Origin: Aurelia coerulea | Lineage: Eukaryota > Cnidaria > Scyphozoa > Semaeostomeae > Ulmaridae | Assembly (NCBI GenBank): GCA_039566865.1 | Contig: CM076945.1 | Location: 7,243,501-7,307,500 of the forward strand | Length of the DNA: 64,000 bases | Reading direction: 5' to 3' | Part shown: positions 1 through 11,000 of the stretch, piece by piece | How positions within the stretch are numbered: the stretch's first letter is position 1 | How the letters are laid out: each line of letters opens with the position of its first letter | The notes under the pieces: model-generated | The model's input: the letters and a program-made list of their open reading frames with translations, nothing else | The model's database searches: none | Told to the model about the DNA's origin: nothing | Translations under genes and position numbers: made by a program

Positions 1-494
1 TTGTTTTGTTGTGGAAAGTCACATAGAAATAAACATACTTCTGTCGAAACAACGATTTTGCATTTTCTTTGACAGGCCATATCAGAAAGATTTTCCACAA
101 TTTTCCTCAAAATGCTTTAAAAAGTTGTACAAAAATTATTTACGTATGAAGAGAAATTCGTATGTTTCTTATATGTAGGTATCCAGACCACACTTACCAT
201 TTTTGACGATTTTCTTGCTTGACTTTCGTGTGACTGGTTTTTTTTGCCGGTTGTTCACTTGTACTGATGATTTCTCATTCCCAAAAGACTTTATATTTCT
301 TTGTGGTTTCACTTGGTCACGCTTGTGAACGCCAATTAAATTGACAACGTCAGATAGAAACAAACAATATCACAGGTAGTCCAAAAGGATTTCTGAACAT
401 TAACGTACGAATCTGGATATCATAATCATCAAACATAGGAATCATTCGTCGAACATAGCCGAATGCTCGTGGCCCATGGCCGAAACCGCCAAAG

Positions 495-800
495 CCTCAT
501 TTTCACGGACCAATCAGACGGCTAAAAAGCGAAGGAGACAAAAGAAACCCATGAAGATTTTTCTAAATTTTACCTACCATCATAAAATGCAACCAGGACA
601 AAAAACTGCTTCAAATTTCTCGAAATTTTTTGAAGAAATCTACTCTCCAGATGTTTGGATGTAAAAGTTTACTGCTTGAGATTTCCCGATTTTTTTCGAA
701 GAAATCTACTCTCTTGATGTTCGGGTATAGTATATCTAGTATGCAGTATACAAGCTTGGATGCCGGTTAAAATATCTCCAAGTTTGACGGAGTTATAAGG
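495..800 (+). repeat. Dispersed direct repeat, copy 1
   Basis: It matches 1983-2190 in the same orientation with scattered substitutions and indels. Shared landmarks are the stretch around CAAAGCCTCATTTTCACG, the segment around GCAACCAGGACAAAAA, and the end near CTCCAGATGTTTGG. The family was not identified. Confidence 0.6.
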
Positions 801-1982
801 AGTTACAGTACAGTAAGGCTTGTCGAAGCTTGTTTACGCCACTTCAAATCAAAGCATATTTTAAGGAATTCACAGTGGTGGGACAAAAACTGAAAAGGGC
901 CCACTTCTTCCATGGAAAAATTAAAATGAGTAAAAAAATATAAAATGTGTTTCAAACATATTGTCCACTCTCGAAACTGGAATAAGCTTCAAACTCCTGG
1001 GAATCAATGTGCTTTGCACAGAAACCCTATCATTTACGGACTGGTGCTCTACGTTAATTTTAGAATATATTTTTAACGTAAAAAATCTATTAAGCCCCCT
1101 CTCTATTAAGCTTAAGCCCCCCTCTCTAATAAGCCCCTCTCCTCTGAGCTAAAATCATAAATAAACCCCCCCCCTCTCTATAAGCCCTCCCAAATATATC
1201 AAATCCAGAGGTTACCAAATATTTTCTATTCATTGAGCTAAATAAGTTTGTATGCTAATTTGGATACGGTTTGAGATAAAAACTGTGTCAAATTTATGTA
1301 TTTGACTTGTAAAATTGTATGTTGAATCCGCAAAATATGGTGTAAAGAATTAAAAAGCTATCAAATACATCCTTGTCATTTCATTTTGTGAATAAGACCC
1401 CCTCTCTAATAAGCCCCCTCTCTCTTTTAAGCCCCCCGTCTCGAGTGTCCGACATTAAATACTTGCGATGCACTGTTTGGGTCTCAAATGAAAGATTTTC
1501 CACAGTTGGATTTTGGATATGGATTGTGCTGCCAATCTTCTTAACACCTGCATACAACCAAGTTAATACCTCACAGAGTGACTATGTATGAATGTATGTG
1601 TCATTTGCCACGTCAATTACAAATATTACAAGTTTTATAATATAAAAATAGCTACAATACAAAATAAATGGTTAAAAACGTAAAGAGAAACACCCCTAAT
1701 TACAGTGGCAGGGATAATGGTCCCCTTAGAGAAAAAACATAGAAATTCAGAACTGTAGCTGTTTTCGGTTGATCTTATGTGATCAAGATGGGGTCTGAAA
1801 CTTTTTCTGGTTGTGTAAACTTATTCTCCTTTCCACCGTGGCACCCAGAATTGAACATGGCTGCTCCTGTAACTTGGGTACCCAGGTTCGTACAATGAAA
1901 CAGACGGAGGAATGACAGTAGCGCTTCAAAGCACTTTTGAAAGATGACCAGAGCAGAGCAGAGCCTTGAGTTTGGCCGACAC

Positions 1983-2190
1983 CTCTCCAAAGCCTCATTT
2001 TCACGTAAAAAAAGAAAAAGCGAAGAAGACAAAAGAAACCCGTGAAGTTTTTCAAAATTTTACCTTCCTTCATAAAACGCAACCAGGACAAAAACTGCTT
2101 GAAATTTCCCCACCTTTTAAGAAAGCTACTCTCCAAATGTTTGGGTATACAAGTTTGGATAGCACCAAGTTTTGCGGAGTTATTGCCCTC
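1983..2190 (+). repeat. Dispersed direct repeat, copy 2
   Basis: This is the diverged second copy of the repeat at 495-800. No coding potential is recognised in either copy. Confidence 0.6.
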
Positions 2191-4031
2191 CGATTCACAC
2201 GCAAACCTATAAGGCACTGAACCTTGAAAAATAGAAATTCTGGCCGAGAGTAATAGTAATATCAATATGTAGTGATTGTTGTTAGAACGAACCGAAAACG
2301 CCAAAACTTTGTTCACATGGGATAACATTTCTTCATTTCTGATCGGAAATACCATGGAATTACGAAGAGGCGTCAAATAATCGAAGTTACGTCCTTCCCA
2401 AATCTTTTGAACCGTCTGCAAAGCGCATAATACTGTTGACCATCCTTCTATTATCTACTAGGAAGTTAAGCGCGAGCTTCGCTCGCGCTTCAACATTCCT
2501 AGCTCCTGCGGAGTGCTATTAGATGTAGTAAATCACATATCGAGTAAAAGCAGACTACTTGAGTGTCATATTATTTTATCAAATTTAATCAAATGCGACA
2601 TATCAAAACTGCGTCATAGTTAGGCGTATACGGTAGCCTTTGAGACGGCTGAAGATGTAACAGATAGGTTTAAAATACTGCAAAAAATATAAAAATTTCA
2701 TGACAATTTTTCAGTTTGAAACTCAGAGGAAAGGGACAATTTCCTCTGATTTCTGATGCAAGACACGGGTGGGGTCGTATCGCAATTAATCGCACCTTTT
2801 CTTCGGAGAGAACCCACTGACAGAGCATCAGTGCATGCTTGCTGTTTATAGTTTATATTTACCTGTGTGTATCTCGGCACGGAGACGTACCCGAAGCCGC
2901 CATCTTACCAGAATCTTCCATTTCACCTTTCCCGTGAAAAGTTGCTATAATCCTCCATTTTTTTTTCATTCGCATTATCTGTTTAAAACCAGGCTAGCCT
3001 CAGTCGTACGTAATCTTTGGCGCCTAAACACTCACTACCCCCCCCCCCCCCCAAGGCCGGCGGGTACAACAGAACACAAATTAACCAAACAATTAGCGAA
3101 ATTCGAATTCCGGTCTTCCTAGAACCATGCCTTTGTGCACTGGGTGTTCCGTTTTGTCTTTCACAATTGATATTTGCATACAAAAACTCCTGATGAGCCT
3201 CCATTCCGTTTAATTATTATCATTATTATTATTATTGGTTTATAATTTGTATCATTATTATCATTAGTCTTGTTTTACGCGTTTAAAAGGAGGTGGTTTT
3301 AATAGCATACGCCCTACTGCTACTCTCGTTTGTGGGGAATTGCGAAGCAATTTGTGGCGGTGAAGTGCCTGTTTAAACAAAACACTTCAAACACAAACTC
3401 GAAAAATGGTCTAACATCAAAATAACGTTCATGGTTCCTCATGACAAGCTTGGAGCCAAAATCCTCCACAGTTGTCATGTGCTCCTGTTTCCAGTAGGAG
3501 CCCAAATTCAGTATTTCGAGTCGGGGCCCATCTCCCCCGCACCAAAGTCAGTGTTTCGAATCGGAGCCCATCTCCTCCGCATGCACGCAGCAAAAAATCA
3601 CGAGGCCTATCTCCCTCGTTGGGGACCGCGTTTATAGGTAAGGATAGAGCCCCTGGCTTGTAGGCCCATCTCCCGACAGGCTAGGTCGAGGCCCAGCTCC
3701 CTCCATGGCTCACCAGTGGGTACTGGGTCCCAGCTCCCACGACACCACACTCGAGGCCAAAATTCCTCGAGTTTCTATTCTATTAGGTTACTGGCATCTC
3801 ACCGTCGCGAGGCGTTTCCATTCCCCACACATTTGCACATCATGAGATTCAGGGCCGCATTTCAGTCTGTTGGGGCCCTGGGCCCAAAAACTGGTTGGGG
3901 CCCCTTAGAACTCGGTACCCTGTTAGCATCCCAATAAAACTACTCTTGTCCAATGGTTTTTCACGATTTTCGTCTTGCCTTCACTGCTGCAAAATTTCGG
4001 ATGATTTTCTTGGGGTCTAAAACCCTCAGGA

Positions 4032-5074
4032 CAGCGGCGTGGCCAGGGTAAATTAAGTGGGGGAAACTAAACGGGGGGCCTGGGGGCGAAGCCCCCGGAA
4101 AATTTTTGAGGACACGCCCTTTACTTTGGCTTAGAATGCATCTCCGAATATCATGCTTGCGATTAGCGACAAATAAACTTTGATATTTTGTGACGGTTAT
4201 CCTACAAATCGGAGCAAGATGACATTTTTGTGAAGAAACATCCTTTACTTTGACTTAGAATGTATTCCCTGATTCCATATTCCATATTTGCCATTTCTCG
4301 GAAAGTTCTTTCCCAACCTATACCCAGTTAGTTTCTCTTCGGTTTTACAGGAATCTCAAACAGAGGCGTACGCAGCACCTCAGGAGTGAGAGGGTCTGGG
4401 GCGCAGCCCCAAAAAAAATTTTGTGACCACGCCCTTCAGACGCTCGGAAAATGAGGGAAACGCCCTTTTTACTCATATTTTGCATCGTAAACATGACTGC
4501 AATGAACACAAAATGAGCAGGATGTTTTGTTGAATTTGCATTGAGAATTTATACCCAGCATATCAAGTACGAATTATAAAATCGCTTTTCTTCTTTACTG
4601 TAAAATTGATTTGGCGCTAGTTGTTATTATGATATTCAGGAAATGCCTCTTGTCGCCACTTCATCAGTGTTTAGTCAGTAAATGGCATCTTTTGCAAGAA
4701 TCTTTTGAAAACAGGATCATTTTGAAAACAGACATCCTACTTTGGCTTAGAATGCCTCTCTCAACATCGTTCAAGCATTTCTTAGAAACCCAAAGCATTG
4801 CTCCACCAAACCTCAGACAAAACCATTCTCTCCTTGCTGCTCAAGAATCTCGAAGACCACCGCCTGACAGATCTGCCTGACCCTCCCCCCCCCCCTGAGG
4901 TACACATTTTATTGCATTTTTGTACAAATCTCGAGGACCATCTTTTTGAAAAGTGGGGGGGGGTCCGGACCCCCCCTAACCCCCCTTGGGTACGCCACTG
5001 ATCTCAAAGACCATATTTGGACAAAAGTGGGGGCAATTGCCCCCCATACCCCCTCCCCCATGGCCACGCCTCTG
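4032..5074. mobile_element. hAT-type element, middle of the nest
   Basis: The ends pair as CAGCGGCGTGGCCAGGG on the left and, reverse-complemented, CAGAGGCGTGGCCATGGGGG on the right. The flanks CCTCAGGA (4024-4031) and CCTCAGAC (5075-5082) look like a decayed 8-bp duplication. It lies wholly inside the 3850-5657 element. Confidence 0.7.
4361..5000. mobile_element. hAT-type element, innermost of the nest
   Basis: The ends are CAGAGGCGTACGCAGC on the left and, reverse-complemented, CAGTGGCGTACCCAAGG on the right. A perfect 8-bp target duplication ATCTCAAA flanks them (4353-4360 and 5001-5008). The perfect duplication and inner position make it the youngest of the three. No coding frame is seen. 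Confidence 0.8.
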
Positions 5075-6073
5075 CCTCAGACATCAAAATTTGCTGCCAT
5101 TCATTAAGCAAAAGGCAACAACACGCTATTGTGACATTGTGGACCTTAGTTGACTCTTGACCCTTTCAGTATGGATAAACTTCTTTCACTGGAGGAAACT
5201 CTGCATGGCAAAGTGTGGTCGTTGCATTGAGCAACAATCTAAGTGCGGTTATAGCCTTTGGGAAGTTGCAGCTTCATCTCCTTTCACAATTTGCTGTTAT
5301 AGATCATCCGAAATAGGCTTTTGTGTTTCATGGGGTTGTCGCCTCTTCAATTTCTTTCTTTTTTTGGACTTCGGCTTCGGTATCAACGAGATTCCTCCTT
5401 TTATCGAGGAACTTTTCGAGAGGCTTTTTAACAAACTCATGTTATTGCCAAATTTCTACTTTGCTTGCCCATTACGTATTGTCATTATATGAAACCATGG
5501 CGTTGTCTAAAAACGTTAGCACTCAATTCAAACACAAGAGTGAAATCAACAGCACTTCATAGGATTTTTCAAATTTTGCTCGGGGCCCCCTAGATTTAAG
5601 AATTTTAGGGGGCCCCTGGGCCCGGGCTCAGTGGGCCCATGGGTAAATGCGTCACTGATGAGATTTATAATGGAAATAGAATTGAGATTTATAATGGAAG
5701 TAGAACGGAGATTTAGAATGTATTAGCTGCAAATTATGTTGTGGATGATTTGACTGGTGAAAGATAAGATTCCTTTTTGGGCCTGTTTACCTTGATTTTC
5801 TGGAAGGGGAGAATTAAATTTTAGTAAAAGGAAGATTTTACTTCGGTTAATTTCGACCCTGGAAATCACTAAATTCTTAACTTGTTTATCTTTTAATGCA
5901 TCTCATTACGATCTGCAAATCACGGCGTCTAATTGATCCCCTTGCCAACCAATAAATTTCATTGGCTCCTATCTTCTGCAGATCTCAGAAAAATCTGCTT
6001 CGCGAATCATAAATTATCCCCATTGTCAGTAATTTGAGGATAGGCAGTTCTTTCGTAATAGCTTATTTTCAAC

Positions 6074-6914
6074 GGCATACTGGAAAAACCGGACCCTGTG
6101 ACCCTAAGACCCCTATGATCCCTAGGACCTTAAAGTACTGAGTTTTGAAAGGACCCTTAACACCGAAGGATCATCCCCTCTGCATAAGGGCTACATGCTA
6201 ATCAGGATGCTATATGCTAATCAGGTTACTTGTGCGATAAACGATAATTGCTCAAATTTAATGTCAATACCATTCATTGCAGCCTGGGGGGGGTTAATAC
6301 CCTTCAACAGACGTAGCATTAGTACAAACAACAAACACATTTAATTCTTTGAATAGTTGAAAAAGGATTGTTTGATCCCCCGGCAATGGAAGAATCTCCA
6401 CCCTTTATCAGTGATTTAACAAATGATTCTTTACGGTGAAATGATGCCATTACTATGTTTTAAATTTCCATTAATGTCGCCAACAATGGCTCTTTCATTT
6501 TGTGTCTAAAATTAGGAATACTGTAATTCTACAAAGGTCGTTTACATACTTTCAACACAAAGGTTTTCATAATTTGTTTTCTTCAGTATGAGCACTGATA
6601 AAGGGTGGAAATGCTTCCATTGCCGGGGGAATCAAACACTCCTTGTTCAACTATTCAAAGAATGAAATGTGTTTGTTGTTTTTACTGATGCTACGTCTGT
6701 TGAAGGGTATTAACCCTCCCCCAGGCTGCAATGAACGGTATTGGCATTAAATTTGAACAATTATCACAGAAGTAACCTGATAAGCATTAGCATATAGCCT
6801 TTATGCAGAGGGGATGACCCTTCTGTGTTAAGGGTCCTTTCATAACTCAGTACTTAAAGGTCCTAGGGGTCATAGGGGTCTTAGGGTCATAGGGTCCGGT
6901 TTTTCCAGTATGCC
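6074..6914. mobile_element. Foldback-type MITE with about 330-bp inverted arms and 9-bp TSD
   Basis: The left arm (about 6074-6413) and right arm (about 6593-6914) are reverse complements with few mismatches, separated by about 180 bp. The ends read GGCATACTGGAAAAACCGG and its complement. The 9-bp sequence ATTTTCAAC directly flanks both ends (6065-6073 and 6915-6923). Nine-base duplications with long inverted arms suggest a Mutator-like superfamily, but no transposase is present to confirm this. Confidence 0.8.
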
Positions 6915-6936
6915 ATTTTCAACACGTATGGCAGTA

Positions 6937-7255
6937 GGCATGTAGGAAAAATTATTGTCTATATCTGGTCACGTGGCGGAAAATTTATTGAATGTATTCA
7001 TTTGCGATTGAGATCTTCCTGCCACGTGACCATAATAAGATTAGGCAGGTCGGAAAAAGTTTTGTTTTCATTCAATTTGTCACATGACGGAAAAATTATT
7101 GTATTTTTCATTTACCATTGAGATGCCAATCTAAAAAAAATATTTGTAGCTTGGTCAGGTAGGAAAAATTATTGTCTATATCTGGTCACGTGGCGGAAAA
7201 TTTATTGAATGTATTCATTTGCGATTGAGATCTTCCTGCCACGTGACCATATCAA
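6937..7255 (+). repeat. Direct repeat units carrying CACGTG E-boxes
   Basis: About 90 bp at 6943-7032 recur almost exactly at 7160-7249, with a diverged partial copy between them. Each full unit starts with GGTCACGTGGC and ends with GCCACGTGACC, so CACGTG palindromes lie at 6970, 7023, 7187 and 7240. The unit could be a decayed MITE or a short tandem array. Confidence 0.65.
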
Positions 7256-7710
7256 TTAATGGTGAGGGCGAATGAATCCCATTACATGCGGAATTTTGCA
7301 TGGAGTACCAAGCTGAAGAACCTTCGAGGATACCAAGCCAAATTTCGAAAGAAAAGTTGACTTTAAGAGAGAGAGAAGAAAGTTAAATATCAGAGCTCAG
7401 TTTATGGAGGTGTTTCGACGCAAAGGCAAGTTTCTTACAGTTTTATTTTACATCTCTTTGCTTTGCTTCACTAACCCTGTCATACATCCAATGGCATAAT
7501 GTTTATTTGGGGTCATCTACTAAAGACTTGTCGTGCCCGTTAAGATCTGCCTCCCATTCCTGCTAAACTTTTTTGACTCCGGTGAAGGTTGCCGAGTTTC
7601 CATAGGCCCGCAAATATTGTTGCTAGAATCTGAATGTTTAGAGGGAGGGGGGGGGGGGGGATTGCTGTATATTTTGTTAGTATGAAAGAATGTCGACTAC
7701 ATTCAGGGAC

Positions 7711-7955
7711 TGTAAGAAATATTGGTAGACTTTTAGTTCTAAAGGACATTAGTCCGGGTTTTAGCCCGTGCGTATTTTGTTATTTGATATCGAACGATTG
7801 TCGTAAGCTTCGAGCGGAAGCCAGTTCGTTGTAGACCGTTGTTATGTTAGATTGAGAGAAATTACGTTACGATGTTGCATAAAGTTTGCATCGAAGTTTG
7901 CCAGAATATTCATGTGTTTTAATTGTGAACTCGCACGGTTGGGGTATTTCCAACA
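7711..7955 (+). repeat. 5' LTR of the BEL/Pao element
   Basis: 245 bp, beginning TGTAAGAAATATTGG and ending GGGGTATTTCCAACA, with the usual TG...CA ends. It is identical to 12571-12815. Confidence 0.95.
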
Positions 7956-7959
7956 TCAC

Positions 7960-7977
7960 TGGCACCTCCGACGGGAC
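7960..7977 (+). promoter_or_regulatory. Probable tRNA primer-binding site
   Basis: TGGCACCTCCGACGGGAC lies four bases after the 5' LTR. The leading TGG is complementary to the CCA end of a tRNA. I did not match it confidently to a specific tRNA. Confidence 0.6.
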
Positions 7978-8025
7978 CCACTTGGGGGTCGAGGAATATT
8001 TTGGTGAATTTTGAAGGGCAAGAAG

Positions 8026-11000
8026 ATGTCTGAAGACGGCCGCGAAGATGGCAACTTGGAAGCAACGAATCGAGATGAATTAATGGCGCTTCACGATCTC
8101 AAAGATGAGAGAGAAGTATTTAAAGAGGCCTTAAGAGATTCATTTTCGCGATTAAATGAAATAAATTGTGTCGAACGGGTCGACGAGGACTTGGTAAGTG
8201 AAATTAAAGAACTTCAAATCGTGATAGAGCCGAGCTTGATTGAAATTAAAGATTTGGACATTAAAATACAAGCTGAAATGAGGAAATTGAAGTTAAGGGA
8301 TAGTTTAGTCGATGAAATAAAACGAAGTAGGTCGTACGCTGCTAAGGTACAGGTAGCCCTAAACAAGGCGACAGAATTAGAAAAGAAAGAAACCAAGAAA
8401 GATAATGTAGCTGGACTTGGGGGGTCACTTGGGGCTCAAAGAGATTTAGTTAGGCCAGCACAGAGAAATTTGTCACCAGGGTTTTTGTTTTCTAATTTTC
8501 CTAGTTCAGATTTGTTGGGTGATGGAGCTGGGGAAAATTATTCCGGACATGATTATGGGGAAAGAGCTCACACCGGACAGCAAGGGATTTTTGGACAACC
8601 AGAAATATTGGGGCAACCAGATTGTTTTGGACAGTTTGGAATTAGCGGACGACCAGGAAATTTGGGACAGCCTAGGAATGTTGGACCAACAGAAATTACC
8701 GGACACTTTGGAAATGTCGGACAGTCAAGAATTATGGGACAGTGTAGGAATATTGGTTCAACAGAAATTTCCGGACAGTTAGGAAATATCGGACAGTCAA
8801 GAATTGTGGGAGAATCTAGAAATATTGGGTCAACAGAAATTCCCGGACAGCTAGGAAATATTGGACAATCAAGGTATGATCCCTTTGGGGGGAACTTAGG
8901 ATCCACTTTTGGAAATGAAGTGAATGCAGGCAGAAATGAGAATGATTTTAGAAGTCAAAATGTTGTGAAATTGCCTAAGTTAGAGTTAAAGCGTTTCAGT
9001 GGAGATCCAATGAAATGGTTAGAGTTCTGGGATAATTTCCGGAGAAATGTTGATGATAATCCAGGATACTCTGATGTGCACAAAATGTCATATTTGAAAG
9101 CTTGTTTGGATGGTGCTGCAAGCACAACAATTGCCAATCTCTGCATAATTGGTGACAATTACAAGCCAGCAATAGAAACATTAAAAGGAAAATATGGCCA
9201 AACAGGATTGTTGAAAGGGGCACACATGGCAGCATTAAAGGCAACGCAAGGAGTATCAAATCCAAGAGATATAAATAAATTACGAAAGTTGTATGATGAA
9301 GTAGATTCCCATTACAAGGCGCTATCAGTTTTAGGAGTACCAGGAGATCATTATTCCGTAGCGGTTCTACCAGAATTGATGAAGAAATTACCAAGAGATA
9401 TAGCGATTAATATTCGTCGAGCAAAGGAAGTGAACCACGAATGGGGGATAGGAGAATTTCTAGAACAATTCTGGCAAGAGTTGGTGCTCAGAAGTGCGGA
9501 CGAGTCTCAGGAGCAGCCGGTGGTAGAAAGAAAGAGAGAGGGCAGAGTGTTAGCGGTCAGCAGTGCAGCATGTGTTTATTGTTTAGGAGAGCATGCAAGT
9601 AAAGAGTGTAGCCAAGTGGAAGATCTTGATAAAAGAAAGGGTATCTTGAGGAAATATAACAGGTGTTTCCAGTGTCTGCGGAAGGGGCACCCTCAAAGGA
9701 AATGTAGAGACAAGAAGGAATGCGACAAATGTAAGAAAACGGGTCACCATGTGTCAATATGCAAAGAGGAGAAAGTAACCAGTTTACATGTAACAGCAAA
9801 GGGAGCCATTGCATACCAGACAGTACAAGCTATGATCAACATCCCAGGAAAAGAACCAGTTCCATGCCGTATGCTGTTAGACACCGGAAGTGATAAGACT
9901 TATGTGGTGCAAAAGATTGCTGACAAATTGAATGGTAAGCCAGTTCGACATGAAACCAAAATTCTGGACACAGTCCACGGCAGCAGGAGTCACAGATGTG
10001 CAGTTTATGATTTAGAGGTTAGAAACATGAATGGAGAAGTTAAGTTCACTACAGAAGCTGCCACCCTCAGTAAACTGACAACTGTGAGGAACGCTAGACC
10101 GGAAGTGGTGCAGCAAAAATTTGAGCACCTAAAGGATATCAAGTTCTCTGATGTGTCTCAACACAATGAGTTAGAAATTCATGTGATCATTGGTTTGGAG
10201 GACTTAGGTAAGGTAAAGACAGGACGTATGATACGGGGGGAGGAAAACCAACCCATTGCTGAGGAAACCAAATTAGGATGGACACTGCTAGGACCAACCT
10301 ATCAAGGAACAAAAGATTGTGGTCATGAAAGTAGTGTGCTATTTTGTATGGAACAAAAACAAGAGATATCTACTGAGGTAGAAAGACTATGGGACTTAGA
10401 GACTGTTGGAATTAGAGAAGGGGATCGAGTACATACTGAGTTTAAAGATACAGTCACGTTCAATGGTACACGCTATGTTGTTAAGCTACCCTGGAAGTCT
10501 GAGTTAATTAGATCATCGCTACAAGACAACAAACAGCTATGCGAGAAGCGGTTAAGATCACAGATGAAAAGATTATCAGCAATACCTGAGCAATTGGAAG
10601 CCTATGATGGTATCATACAGGAGCAAATAAAGTCTGGAATCGTTGGAAGGGTTCCAGTGAAAGCAGTGGAAGTCAAGGAAGGAAAGCACTATATACCACA
10701 TCACACAATCATCAGACGAGAAGCTGAGTCAACCAAAGTAAGAATAGTGTTTGATGCGTCAGCAAAGGAGAGAAGAAGTGGTAGGTCATTGAATGAATGT
10801 CTTCACAAAGGACCGGCGTTGATGCCTATGTTGTTTGACATTGTTTTGCGTTATAGAATGTATGCAGTCGCATTAGTGGGTGATGTGCAGAAAGCTTTTC
10901 ATCAGATTGAGGTATCTGAAGAGGACAGAGATTTTTTAAGGTTTTTATGGATGGAGGATCCAAAGGATGTGTGTTCGAAGGTTTGTGAGCTGAGGTTTGC

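Larger units (their letters stand above)
1..3841. other. Intergenic, repeat-derived, no convincing gene
   Basis: I see no recognisable coding exon here. The stretch holds two diverged direct copies of one dispersed repeat (about 495-800 and 1983-2190), pyrimidine-rich blocks built on the motif TAAGCCCCCTCTCTAATAAG (about 1090-1180 and 1395-1435), a small GC-rich hairpin (about 2470-2490) and a poly-C tract near 3040-3052. The longest open frame (minus strand, 1783-2421) runs through one of the repeats and matches nothing I know. Confidence 0.6.
3850..5657. mobile_element. hAT-type DNA transposon, outer of three nested
   Basis: The termini are imperfect inverted repeats: the left end starts CAGGGCCGCATTT and the right end reads AAATGCGTCACTG. 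They are flanked by a perfect 8-bp target duplication ATGAGATT (3842-3849 and 5658-5665). An 8-bp duplication with CAG-type ends is the hAT signature. GGGGCCC-rich blocks lie just inside both ends. No transposase frame is recognised, so this is a non-autonomous copy. Two further hAT-like elements sit inside it. Confidence 0.8.

Noticed and set aside
1783..2421. 212-codon minus-strand frame
   Set aside because: It crosses a dispersed repeat, has low-complexity Phe/Leu runs and shows no domain.
8011..8025. Upstream extension of the BEL polyprotein
   Set aside because: The codon at 8011 is TTG. The first ATG is at 8026.
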